This document shows positions 1 to 6,269 of a stretch of 6,690 nucleotides of DNA, piece by piece. Position 1 is the first letter of the stretch. Each line of letters begins with the position of its first letter. The stretch spans positions 1-6,690 of the forward strand of contig CALCPT010000681.1 of assembly GCA_937897265.1 (NCBI GenBank). Direction: 5' to 3'. The notes under the pieces are model-generated. The model made no database searches, had not been told where the DNA came from, and worked only from the letters and a program-made list of their open reading frames with translations. Position numbers and translations under genes: made by a program. The stretch is from an uncultured Alcaligenaceae bacterium (GTDB taxonomy: Bacteria > Pseudomonadota > Gammaproteobacteria > Burkholderiales > Burkholderiaceae_B).

Positions 1-306
1 CAGCTTACCGCGGCCAGAGACATCCCCAATTCGGGCTTCGAAGACTTCGTCAATGTTTTGGGCTCCGCTGATGCCGTGTTGTTGACTGAGGTCTATGCCG
101 CTGGCGAGCCGCCACTCGTTGCTGCGGATGGGCGTGCTCTCGCTCGAGGTGTGCGTGTGGCTGGTAAGGTTGAGCCCTTATTTGTCGAAGATGTTGCAGC
201 GATGCCCGAAGCGATTTTAAATTTCGCACAAGATGGCGATGTGGTGATCGTGATGGGCGCTGGTTCGATTAGTAAAGTCCCCCATCTATTAGGAGCTCCA
301 ACATGA
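1..306 (+). CDS. murC: UDP-N-acetylmuramate--L-alanine ligase, C-terminal part (5' end outside window)
   Basis: The reading frame is open from base 1 and gives 101 residues before a TGA stop at 304-306. MurC adds L-alanine to UDP-MurNAc in the cytoplasm using ATP, the first amino-acid step of the peptidoglycan stem peptide. Only the end of the C-terminal ligase domain is present. Visible family features are the segment [12 protein letters not shown] (about residues 26-37 of the fragment), where MurC proteins carry a similar VYAAGE block, and the closing [16 protein letters not shown] segment, where the family has GAGSI. The catalytic centre and ATP loop lie upstream, out of view. The stop overlaps the ddlB start (ATGA, 303-306), which suggests translational coupling and one operon. 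The identification rests on the C-terminal motifs and on the murC-ddlB-ftsQ order, which is standard in proteobacterial dcw clusters. Confidence 0.93.
   Translation, partial: QLTAARDIPNSGFEDFVNVLGSADAVLLTEVYAAGEPPLVAADGRALARGVRVAGKVEPLFVEDVAAMPEAILNFAQDGDVVIVMGAGSISKVPHLLGAPT
291..295 (+). promoter_or_regulatory. Ribosome binding site for ddlB
   Basis: AGGAG lies inside the last codons of murC and ends 7 nt before the ATG at 303. It supports that start, and with the ATGA overlap it suggests that ddlB is translated from the same message as murC. Confidence 0.8.
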
Positions 307-1256
307 CACAGGCTTTTGGTAAGGTCGGTGTGTTGTACGGCGGTCGCTCGGCAGAGCGTGAAGTGTCGCTGATGTCCGGAACGGGTGTGCATGCGGCACT
401 TTGTGGTCAAGGGGTCAATGCGCATTTGTTTGACACGGGCAAAGGTAGCTTAGCGGACCTCGCCGCACAGCAGTTTGATCGTCTGTTTATCGCCCTGCAC
501 GGGCGCTATGGCGAAGACGGAACGTTACAAGGCGCGCTTGAACTGTTGGGGATTCCATACACTGGCAGCGGCCCCATGGCATCGAGCCTTGCGATGGATA
601 AGGTCATGACAAAGCGAGTGTGGTTAGAGGCTGGTTTGCCGACACCAGGGTATCGGGCGTTGACTGATGCAAGTGAGGTGAATGCGGCGGCGCAGGCCTT
701 GGGCTTGCCGCTCATGCTAAAAGCGCCTCACGAGGGATCCACTTTGGGTATTGTGAAAGCGACTGTGGCCTCTGAGCTTGCTCAAGCGTATGCAGTTGCC
801 GCGCAATACGACGAGGTGGTCTTAGCCGAGCAGTTTGTGGCGGGACGCGAATTGACGGTTGCGATTTTGGGCCGCGGTAAAGAGGCACGCGCACTGCCTG
901 TTATTGAAATCGTTGCCCCTCAAGGCAACTATGATTATCAGCACAAATATTTCTCAGATGATACCCAGTACTTATGCCCTGCGCCGCTCGAGCAGGCACT
1001 GGCGACTGAGATCGCTGAGATTAGTGTGAAGGCCTATCGTGCCTTGGGATGCGAAGGCTGGGGCCGTGCAGATTTGATGTTAGATCAGAATAATCGGCCT
1101 TGGCTGCTCGAGATGAATACGTCACCCGGTATGACTGGACATTCTTTAGTACCGATGGCGGCTAAAGCAATCGGCATGAGTTACCCAGATTTATGTATGC
1201 AAATTTTGAAGGATGCCCGCTGTAAGATTGGACATCTGTCTGACAACAAACAATAG
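303..1256 (+). CDS. ddlB: D-alanine--D-alanine ligase
   Basis: A 317-residue ATP-grasp ligase that joins two D-alanines in the cytoplasm for the MurF step of peptidoglycan precursor synthesis. The length is close to the family's usual 300-320. The N-terminal domain has [10 protein letters not shown] (residues 13-22), with the conserved glutamate at E18, and the [14 protein letters not shown] segment near 64-77. The ATP-grasp part has [13 protein letters not shown] (137-149), with ATP-contacting K140 and S146. The active-site loop YDYQHKY ends at Y216. R255 and D257 lie in GRAD, and E270, N272 and G276 lie in [10 protein letters not shown]. The last group falls at the same numbers as the E. 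coli DdlB ligands as I recall them. The tyrosine in the loop is the usual mark of D-Ala-D-Ala rather than D-Ala-D-Lac specificity. The ATG is set by the AGGAG site and the ATGA overlap with murC. Nothing is missing or truncated. The B-type symbol is chosen from the dcw location. Confidence 0.97.
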   Translation: MTQAFGKVGVLYGGRSAEREVSLMSGTGVHAALCGQGVNAHLFDTGKGSLADLAAQQFDRLFIALHGRYGEDGTLQGALELLGIPYTGSGPMASSLAMDKVMTKRVWLEAGLPTPGYRALTDASEVNAAAQALGLPLMLKAPHEGSTLGIVKATVASELAQAYAVAAQYDEVVLAEQFVAGRELTVAILGRGKEARALPVIEIVAPQGNYDYQHKYFSDDTQYLCPAPLEQALATEIAEISVKAYRALGCEGWGRADLMLDQNNRPWLLEMNTSPGMTGHSLVPMAAKAIGMSYPDLCMQILKDARCKIGHLSDNKQ

Positions 1257-1267
1257 CGAGACCGATT

Positions 1268-2074
1268 GTGTGGAACGAAGCGCGTACGATCAACAGACTT
1301 GCCAACACCCTAGCGGTGATGGCGGTGTTGGCCGTGCTCGCCGGGTGCGTCTACTGGGTGATGCAACGCCCGATGTTCAGCCTGCAGGCGATCGAGCTCG
1401 AACCGACACGCAACAGCAGTTTGCGTTACGTGACGCCCGAAAACGTTCAAGCCTCTATCGCGTCCAAGTTAACTGGCAATTTTTTTACAATCCGCTTAGC
1501 CGAAGCACAAACTGTTTTCGAGGCAGTGCCCTGGGTCAGGACGGCCTCGGTGCGTCGCATTTGGCCGAACACCTTGCGTGTGACGGTCGAAGAACACCAA
1601 CCGCTCGCGCTCTGGAACGAAAACCAGATGATCAATACATGGGCGCAGGTGTTTACTGCAAACCAAGGCGAACTCGAAGACGATGTGGATCTGCCGCAGT
1701 TCGAGGGCCCCGAGGGCAAAGAAGGCCTGGTCGTGTCGCGCTACGCAGAGCTCGAGCGTTGGTTTGCGCCGCTTGGGCTAACCGTCAAAGAGCTGTCGCT
1801 GAACAATCGTTTGGCCTGGCAGGTCAAACTCTCGAGCGGCATGACTTTGGCGTTAGCTCGCGATCCGGGCGCAGAAGCGGCCGATTCGCAAGGCGGGATT
1901 CCCGGCGCACTACCATTTTCAGAAGGGATCGAGCGATTTGTGCAGGCGATGCCCCAGATCAATCAAAGAACGGGCGGGCGTGCGTTGACGCATGCCGACC
2001 TGCGCTACCCCAACGGCTTTGCGATCACGCTTGCCGCCCTACCAGAACCTACTCAACCGAAAAAGAAACGATAA
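1268..2074 (+). CDS. ftsQ: Cell division protein FtsQ
   Basis: A 268-residue bitopic membrane protein of the divisome; in studied species it connects cytoplasmic FtsA/FtsZ to FtsB/FtsL and the septal synthase in the periplasm. A short cytoplasmic tail (about 1-12) precedes one hydrophobic helix (about 13-33). A POTRA domain follows (about 36-109), including FSLQAIEL at its start, then NFFTIRL, and then VPWVRTASVRRIWPNTLRVTVEEHQP, a very typical FtsQ signature. A beta domain closes with GRALTHADLRYPNGFA (about 237-252), also typical. The tail PKKKR is basic. The GTG start, 11 bp after ddlB, is preferred because it puts the transmembrane helix at the usual distance. The ribosome binding site is weak (GAGA near 1259-1262), as is common with coupled translation. 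The protein is slightly shorter than E. coli FtsQ, within the family range. Confidence 0.95.
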   Translation: MWNEARTINRLANTLAVMAVLAVLAGCVYWVMQRPMFSLQAIELEPTRNSSLRYVTPENVQASIASKLTGNFFTIRLAEAQTVFEAVPWVRTASVRRIWPNTLRVTVEEHQPLALWNENQMINTWAQVFTANQGELEDDVDLPQFEGPEGKEGLVVSRYAELERWFAPLGLTVKELSLNNRLAWQVKLSSGMTLALARDPGAEAADSQGGIPGALPFSEGIERFVQAMPQINQRTGGRALTHADLRYPNGFAITLAALPEPTQPKKKR

Positions 2075-2078
2075 CGCT

Positions 2079-3305
2079 ATGACCCGTGACATCAAGGATC
2101 TGATCGTCGCTCTCGATATCGGCACCAGCAAAGTTGTTGCTGTGGTGGCCGAGATATTGCCAGAGGGCCGCTTTGAAGTGCTGGGCTTGGGCCAGCATGA
2201 ATCGAGCGGTATGCGCAAAGGTGTTGTGGTCAACATCGAGGCGACAGTTACTGCTATTCAGCGTGCCCTAGAAGAAGCCGAACTCATGGCCGACTGCAAA
2301 ATTCGAGATGTGTATACCGGAATCGCTGGCAGTCACATTCGAAGCTTTAATTCAAGTGGAATGGTTGCCGTCAAAGACAAAGAGGTCACGGCCACCGATG
2401 TCGCCCGCGTGATCGAGACCGCAAAAGCGGTGAATATTCCAACCGACCAGCAAGTACTACATATTTTGACGCAAGAGTTTATTGTTGACGGGCAAGAGGA
2501 TATTCGCGAGCCAATTGGCATGAGTGGGTTGCGTCTCGAGGTCAAGGTGCACATTGTGACGGGTTCCGTCAGCGCAGCGCAAAATATTGTGAAGTGCGTG
2601 CGCCGCTGCGGGCTTGAGGTGCAGGATTTGATTTTGCAGCCACTGGCCTCAAGTCAAACCTGCTTGACCGCTGATGAAAAAGATCTTGGCGTCGTATTAG
2701 TCGACATTGGTGGCGGTACAACCGATGTCGCGATCTATACCGGAGGCGCGATTCGCCACACCGCAGTATTGCCCATCGCGGGCGATCAAATTACCAACGA
2801 TATTGCGCAAGGGTTGCGTACACCTACGCCAGATGCCGAAGAGATCAAATTACGCTATGGCGTTGCGAAAGAAGTGCTTGCAAACCCAGACGACACGGTC
2901 GAGGTGCCTGGCTTAGGCGATCGCGCCCCACGTTTGGTCAAGCGCCAAACACTCGGTGCGATTATCGAGCCAAGGGTTGCCGAATTGTTCGATTTGGTTC
3001 AAGGTGTGGTTCGAGACTCTGGGTACGAAGATTTATTATCATCTGGCGTGGTCTTGACAGGTGGTACGGCGTTATTGCCAGGTATTGTTGAGCTTGCTGA
3101 AGACATCTTTTTAAAACCTGTGCGCGTCGCGGTGCCTGAGTATCAGGGAAGCCTGGCAGATGTTATGCGCAACCCTCGCTTTTCGACCGTAATGGGTTTG
3201 TTAAGCGAGGCGCGCATGCAACGCTTGCGCGGCCGTAAAGCCACGCAGCAGTCTGGTAGTTTTAAAGCGGTATTGATTCGAATGAAAGAGTGGTTTATGC
3301 ATTGA
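2079..3305 (+). CDS. ftsA: Cell division protein FtsA, actin-like membrane tether of FtsZ
   Basis: A 408-residue actin/Hsp70-fold ATPase that anchors FtsZ filaments to the inner membrane and recruits later division proteins. In order: the phosphate-1 motif ALDIGTSKVVAV (11-22); the FtsA-specific 1C domain (about 83-165), with GIAGSHIRSFNSSG at its start; the phosphate-2 motif VLVDIGGGTTDVAIY (206-220); and the adenosine motif VVLTGGTALLPGI (334-346). The C-terminal SFKAVLIRMKEWFMH (394-408) alternates hydrophobic and basic residues like the amphipathic membrane-targeting helix of other FtsA proteins. The ATG at 2079 begins MTRDIKDLIVALDIG as in homologues. A longer frame from 1992 would bury the start inside ftsQ and add 29 residues unlike FtsA. 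The gene sits 4 bp after the ftsQ stop with no strong Shine-Dalgarno (AAAGAAA near 2061-2068), so coupled translation is likely. Confidence 0.97.
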   Translation: MTRDIKDLIVALDIGTSKVVAVVAEILPEGRFEVLGLGQHESSGMRKGVVVNIEATVTAIQRALEEAELMADCKIRDVYTGIAGSHIRSFNSSGMVAVKDKEVTATDVARVIETAKAVNIPTDQQVLHILTQEFIVDGQEDIREPIGMSGLRLEVKVHIVTGSVSAAQNIVKCVRRCGLEVQDLILQPLASSQTCLTADEKDLGVVLVDIGGGTTDVAIYTGGAIRHTAVLPIAGDQITNDIAQGLRTPTPDAEEIKLRYGVAKEVLANPDDTVEVPGLGDRAPRLVKRQTLGAIIEPRVAELFDLVQGVVRDSGYEDLLSSGVVLTGGTALLPGIVELAEDIFLKPVRVAVPEYQGSLADVMRNPRFSTVMGLLSEARMQRLRGRKATQQSGSFKAVLIRMKEWFMH

Positions 3306-3306
3306 A

Positions 3307-3326
3307 TTGGCGTCATCCGGCGCCAA
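3307..3326 (+). repeat. Short inverted repeat just after ftsA
   Basis: TTGGCG (3307-3312) and CGCCAA (3321-3326) are exact reverse complements around an 8-nt loop, starting one base after the ftsA stop codon. No T tract follows, so it is not a standard terminator. It could be a weak attenuator or a structured 3' end protecting the upstream message, or it may be chance. Confidence 0.45.
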
Positions 3327-3366
3327 ACAGATGGGCAGCTACCATACTGCCGGTCTGCTAGAGAGG

Positions 3367-3411
3367 CGTTTCAAACTCGGTGCGGATACGATCGGCATCG
3401 CGTTTGAAACG
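3367..3411 (+). repeat. Perfect 10-bp inverted repeat upstream of ftsZ, built from GTTTNAAAC
   Basis: CGTTTCAAAC (3367-3376) is the exact reverse complement of GTTTGAAACG (3402-3411), with 25 bp between them. Each arm also contains a small palindrome of form GTTTNAAAC, centred at 3372 and 3406. The pair could therefore act either as an RNA stem or as two binding sites for a dimeric regulator about three helical turns apart. It lies 66-110 bp before the ftsZ start. I do not recognise the motif as the site of a named regulator. Confidence 0.65.
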
Positions 3412-3412
3412 A

Positions 3413-3445
3413 TTTCTAAAACATGTAGTTGGGGACTTTTAGAAA
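3413..3445 (+). repeat. Perfect 9-bp inverted repeat in the ftsZ leader
   Basis: TTTCTAAAA (3413-3421) is the exact reverse complement of TTTTAGAAA (3437-3445), around a 15-nt loop. It begins two bases after the preceding inverted repeat and ends about 30 bp before the ftsZ start. The stem is AT-rich and so only moderately stable as RNA. Right after it, AAACGTTT (3443-3450) is a palindrome and repeats the GAAACG seen at 3406-3411. Confidence 0.6.
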
Positions 3446-3463
3446 CGTTTGTAGTTACGACTT

Positions 3464-3470
3464 GAGGGAG
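3464..3470 (+). promoter_or_regulatory. Ribosome binding site for ftsZ
   Basis: GAGGGAG ends 6 nt before the ATG at 3477 and 9 nt before the ATG at 3480, a strong Shine-Dalgarno for either. It rules out the in-frame upstream TTG at 3429, which has no such site and lies in the repeat-rich leader. Confidence 0.85.
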
Positions 3471-3476
3471 TCAATC

Positions 3477-4634
3477 ATGATGTTTGAAATGTTAGATAAC
3501 GCAAAAAAATCCACGGTCATTAAAGTGGTAGGTGTGGGCGGCGCTGGCGGCAACGCTGTTTCGCACATGATCCGTTCGGGTGTGCAGGGGGTCGATTTCA
3601 TTTGCTGCAATACTGATGCGCAAGCGTTGGCTGCAACCAATGCTCCCGTGCAAATTCGCTTGGGCAACTCGGGGCTTGGCGCGGGTGCTAAGCCTGATCA
3701 AGGCCGTGCAGCAGCCGAATCGGCGCGCGAAGAAATTCGCTCGGCGCTTGCGGGCGCACACATGGTCTTTATCACCGCCGGTATGGGTGGTGGTACAGGT
3801 ACTGGGGCTGGTCCAATTGTTGCCGAAGTCGCAAAAGATCTTGGTATTTTGACCGTTGGTGTGGTCACCAAGCCTTTTTCGTTCGAAGGCAATCGGCGCA
3901 TGAAAATGTCTGAAGAAGGCATTGACGAGCTCTCAAAGCATGTGCACTCGCTCATCGTTGTACTCAACGAGAACCTGTACGAGTTGATGGACGAGGATGC
4001 TACTCAGGCGGACTGCTTCAAAGCAGCCGATGATGTCTTGCACAACGCATGTGCAGGCATTGCCGAGATCATCAATGTTGAAGGTAACGTAAACGTCGAC
4101 TTCCAAGACGTTAAAACCATTATGGGCGAGCAAGGTCAGGCCATGATGGGGACGGCAATTGCTAGCGGGCCAGATCGCGCCAGGATTGCAGCTGAGCAAG
4201 CGGTTGCGTGCCCACTGCTCGAGGGTGTTGATTTGAACGGCGTGCGCGGCGTGTTGGTGAACATCACTGCAAGCAGCTCACTCAAAATGAAAGAAACGCG
4301 TACGGTGATGGACCATATCCAAAGCTTTGCTTCAGCCGATGCCACGGTTATTTTCGGTACGGCCTATGACGAGTCGATGGGCGACAACCTGCGCGTTACG
4401 GTTGTGGCAACTGGCTTGGGTCGCGCTAAGCCTAAGTTGGTGCAGGTGCCTGAAGCCGCTGTAGGGTTGCGTAACGGCACCGACGGCCTGACGATGGCCA
4501 ACGGCACAGAAATCACAGCTCCAACAGTGATGCGTGGGCGCGGTTCACAGGCCCAAGCTCAGGTTCGCGCTCTCGAAACTTCAGGAATGGAGCATTACGA
4601 TATTCCGGCGTTTTTGCGTCGTCAGGCTGATTAA
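3477..4634 (+). CDS. ftsZ: Cell division protein FtsZ, tubulin-like GTPase
   Basis: A 385-residue GTPase that polymerises into the division ring at midcell. The GTP-binding domain shows the T1 loop GVGGAGGNA (19-27), NTDAQAL (45-51) and the tubulin signature GGGTGTGAGP (104-113). KPFSFEGNRR follows at 132-141. The T7 loop NVDFQD (206-211) carries the two aspartates that complete the GTPase site of the next subunit, D208 and D211. The C-terminal globular part ends near GDNLRVTVVATGLG (about 312-325). A short variable linker (about 326-370) leads to the conserved tail YDIPAFLRRQAD (374-385), the docking peptide for FtsA and other partners. The start MMFEMLDN is chosen from the ribosome binding site; 3480 is equally possible. 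Where many FtsZ proteins read PNDKL, this one reads LNENL (163-167). A 171-bp leader separates it from ftsA, so it may have its own control. Confidence 0.98.
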   Translation: MMFEMLDNAKKSTVIKVVGVGGAGGNAVSHMIRSGVQGVDFICCNTDAQALAATNAPVQIRLGNSGLGAGAKPDQGRAAAESAREEIRSALAGAHMVFITAGMGGGTGTGAGPIVAEVAKDLGILTVGVVTKPFSFEGNRRMKMSEEGIDELSKHVHSLIVVLNENLYELMDEDATQADCFKAADDVLHNACAGIAEIINVEGNVNVDFQDVKTIMGEQGQAMMGTAIASGPDRARIAAEQAVACPLLEGVDLNGVRGVLVNITASSSLKMKETRTVMDHIQSFASADATVIFGTAYDESMGDNLRVTVVATGLGRAKPKLVQVPEAAVGLRNGTDGLTMANGTEITAPTVMRGRGSQAQAQVRALETSGMEHYDIPAFLRRQAD

Positions 4635-4704
4635 AAGTCAGATCCGAGTGGGCTGAAAACGGCGCTGACACGTTGTTTTGAGTTCGCTTGCATGGCTCCC
4701 TCTG

Positions 4705-4779
4705 CCAACCGTCCCGCTGGGGTGGTTGGTTGCGCACCTGGGTTCCCCAACCTAGGTGCGTTGTCGCCTGTTGTTTTTT
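4705..4779 (+). terminator. Tandem hairpins after ftsZ with a T tract, probable terminator
   Basis: The first hairpin pairs 4705-4715 with 4719-4729: 11 bp including two G-U pairs, with a 3-nt GCT loop. The second pairs CGCACCTGGGTT (4733-4744) with AACCTAGGTGCG (4749-4760): 12 bp including one G-U pair, with a CCCC loop. Only 3 nt separate them. A run of six T (4774-4779) follows, but 13 nt after the second stem rather than directly, so this is not a textbook intrinsic terminator. The hairpins could stop or slow transcription, or protect the 3' end of the ftsZ message. Their placement between ftsZ and a likely lpxC promoter favours a transcript boundary. Confidence 0.65.
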
Positions 4780-4815
4780 AGTACATAAATGGTTAAAAGC
4801 GCTACAATCGGATAA
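4780..4815 (+). promoter_or_regulatory. Probable sigma-70 promoter for lpxC
   Basis: TACAAT (4803-4808) matches the -10 consensus TATAAT at five of six positions and sits in an AT-rich stretch 31 bp before the lpxC ATG. At 17-bp spacing the -35 position reads AGTACA (4780-4785), a weak match to TTGACA. Transcription would begin near 4814-4816. It lies directly after the T tract that follows ftsZ, consistent with lpxC having its own start. The weak -35 box keeps confidence moderate. Confidence 0.5.
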
Positions 4816-4839
4816 GTTTTATTAAGGTTTTTGGGCTTT

Positions 4840-5763
4840 ATGTTTCATCAACGCACCATCAAGCAGCTTGTGAAAACTACCGGTGTTGGCCTGCACTCAG
4901 GTCGACGGGTCGAGTTGACGTTGCGTCCTGCGGCACCAGACACCGGAATCGTCTTTCATCGAGTCGATTTGCCTGAGGTTGTAGATCTACCGGCTCAGGC
5001 AGCGATGGTCAAAGACACGCGCATGGCGTCTGTCTTGTCTAATGGTCAAGCAAGAGTTTCCACAGTAGAGCATTTGATGTCAGCCCTTGCTGGGTTGGGC
5101 ATTGATAATTTGCACGTCGATCTGACTGCCGAAGAAGTCCCGATCATGGACGGCAGCGCCGCAACGTTTGTCTATCTGTTGCGTTCGGCCGGCATCCAAG
5201 AACAAGCCAGTGCAAAACAGTTTCTACGAGTGTTAAAGCCTATCGAAGTGCGTGAAGGTGAAGGCTCAGAGGCCAAATGGGCCCGTCTTGAACCACACGA
5301 AGGTTTTGCAGTCGCGTTTTCAATCGATTTTCGTCATCCAGCGATCGACTCAACCGCAAGCTTCGCAGAAGTCGATTTCGCAACCGACTCCTACGTTAAA
5401 GAAATTGCTCGAGCGCGCACTTTTGGCTTTGTTAATGAGGTTGAGGCTTTGCGCTCGGCTGGCTTAGCACGTGGTGGCAGTTTTGATAATGCCATTGTGA
5501 TGGATGAGTATCGTGTCTTAAATTCAGATGGCTTGCGTTACGACGACGAGTTCGTCAAACATAAGATTCTGGATGCTGTGGGCGATTTGTACTTAATTGG
5601 TAAGCCCCTCGTCGCGCGCTATGTGGCGTGTAAGTCCGGGCATGCGCTGAACAATCAGTTAGCGCTCAAACTACTGGCTCAGCCTGATGCCTTCGAAATC
5701 ATTACTTACGCGTCTGCTGCACAGGCGCCGCTGGCATTTCGCCATGAGTGGAAGCTGGCTTGA
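4840..5763 (+). CDS. lpxC: UDP-3-O-acyl-N-acetylglucosamine deacetylase
   Basis: A 307-residue zinc deacetylase, cytoplasmic, catalysing the first committed step of lipid A synthesis. The length matches the family (E. coli about 305). The protein opens [21 protein letters not shown], which aligns with the usual LpxC N-terminus and fixes the ATG at 4840; an in-frame TTG at 4831 adds three residues without support. Visible active-site residues are E77 and H78 in [10 protein letters not shown]241 and D245 in [12 protein letters not shown] (zinc ligands H78, H241 and D245), and H268 in [16 protein letters not shown] (99-107), ARTFGF (202-207) and GGSFDNAIV (222-230) are further family blocks. The ribosome binding site is poor (AAGG at 4824-4827 is 12 nt away), so translation may be modest. 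In enterobacteria LpxC amount is set by proteolysis; nothing here tests that. The last 62 bp overlap the opposing DciA-like gene. Confidence 0.97.
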   Translation: MFHQRTIKQLVKTTGVGLHSGRRVELTLRPAAPDTGIVFHRVDLPEVVDLPAQAAMVKDTRMASVLSNGQARVSTVEHLMSALAGLGIDNLHVDLTAEEVPIMDGSAATFVYLLRSAGIQEQASAKQFLRVLKPIEVREGEGSEAKWARLEPHEGFAVAFSIDFRHPAIDSTASFAEVDFATDSYVKEIARARTFGFVNEVEALRSAGLARGGSFDNAIVMDEYRVLNSDGLRYDDEFVKHKILDAVGDLYLIGKPLVARYVACKSGHALNNQLALKLLAQPDAFEIITYASAAQAPLAFRHEWKLA

Positions 5764-6250
5764 GTTCTTGGGCCTGCGCTGGCTGATGGTGAGCTAGCAG
5801 TCTTGCGACAGCATCGGCGAGTGGTCCGGGCCGTAATTGCTGAGTCAAAGCTTCAAACGTTTTTAAATCTTGTTGGTCAAGCGCTCGCGCCTCTTTCGGA
5901 GGTTGAACAGCGACAGGAATCCCAAGCCCGCCCTGTACTCGCAGCTTGATCTCTGACAAATTCCAGCCTGCTTTCTGTATGTGAGCAGTTACTCTCGGTG
6001 CCAATTGGCGAAATTTTGCGGCAAAGGCGGCACTCGAAACCATTAAGGTCAGTGTGCTTTGCTCGATTTTTAATATATCGAAGCCACCACGCATGGTGGC
6101 GGGAAGGGCCTGCTCAACCACTGCACGCAGCTTGAGGTGCAATTGAGCTGTCGCGAGCACGCTTGCCGCTTGTGCATCGTGACCGAGCCAGCCGATTAGA
6201 TGGGCTCCCTTCGCTGGGTTGCCCGACGGCCTGCGAGGAGTCGTAACCAT
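5702..6250 (-). CDS. DciA-like protein, DUF721 family
   Basis: From the ATG at 6250 the product has 182 residues. The core resembles DUF721/Dci[22 protein letters not shown] (about 21-41), a beta-strand region with [19 protein letters not shown] (about 66-84), and [10 protein letters not shown] (about 97-106). A helical, glutamine-, alanine- and proline-rich C-terminal extension follows. DciA proteins help load or stimulate the replicative helicase DnaB in bacteria that lack DnaC; that role is inferred from the family only. In beta-proteobacteria such a gene is commonly found reversed between lpxC and an M23 peptidase gene, as here. The start is uncertain: ATG codons at 6283 (with GAGG 4 nt upstream) and 6304 are also in frame, and both would overlap the divergent gene at 6270. 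6250 is chosen because the conserved part begins just after it. The stop lies inside lpxC. Confidence 0.8.
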   Translation of the reverse strand: MVTTPRRPSGNPAKGAHLIGWLGHDAQAASVLATAQLHLKLRAVVEQALPATMRGGFDILKIEQSTLTLMVSSAAFAAKFRQLAPRVTAHIQKAGWNLSEIKLRVQGGLGIPVAVQPPKEARALDQQDLKTFEALTQQLRPGPLADAVARLLAHHQPAQAQELKPASTHGEMPAAPVQQTRK

Positions 6251-6257
6251 AAGTGAT

Positions 6258-6262
6258 AAGGA
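6258..6262 (+). promoter_or_regulatory. Ribosome binding site for the M23-like gene
   Basis: AAGGA ends 7 nt before the ATG at 6270. It picks that ATG over the in-frame ATG at 6285, which would be 22 nt away. Confidence 0.75.
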
Positions 6263-6269
6263 TTGTTGT

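Noticed and set aside
93..425. Minus-strand open frame across the murC/ddlB junction
   Set aside because: It is antisense to two clear genes and has no domain or ribosome binding site; it is a by-product of codon usage.
1992..2078. Upstream extension of ftsA
   Set aside because: The 29 extra residues lie inside ftsQ and do not resemble FtsA, while MTRDIKDLIVALDIG at 2079 matches the family start.
1213..2082. A 289-codon open frame overlapping ftsQ in another frame
   Set aside because: It is Arg-rich and low in complexity, has no recognisable domain or ribosome binding site, and lies wholly across ddlB and ftsQ, whose products are clear. It is a shadow frame.
3404..3429. Sigma-70 promoter for ftsZ (TTGAAA ... 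TGTAGT)
   Set aside because: The spacer is 14 bp, too short, and the -10 match is only four of six. It is not called as a feature.
3429..3476. TTG start giving a 16-residue longer FtsZ
   Set aside because: It starts inside the inverted-repeat leader and has no ribosome binding site. GAGGGAG correctly precedes the ATG at 3477.
5778..5798. Hairpin GCTGGCT / AGCTAGC just after lpxC, as a terminator
   Set aside because: It has only 7 bp with one G-U pair, no T tract on either strand, and lies within the DciA-like coding region.
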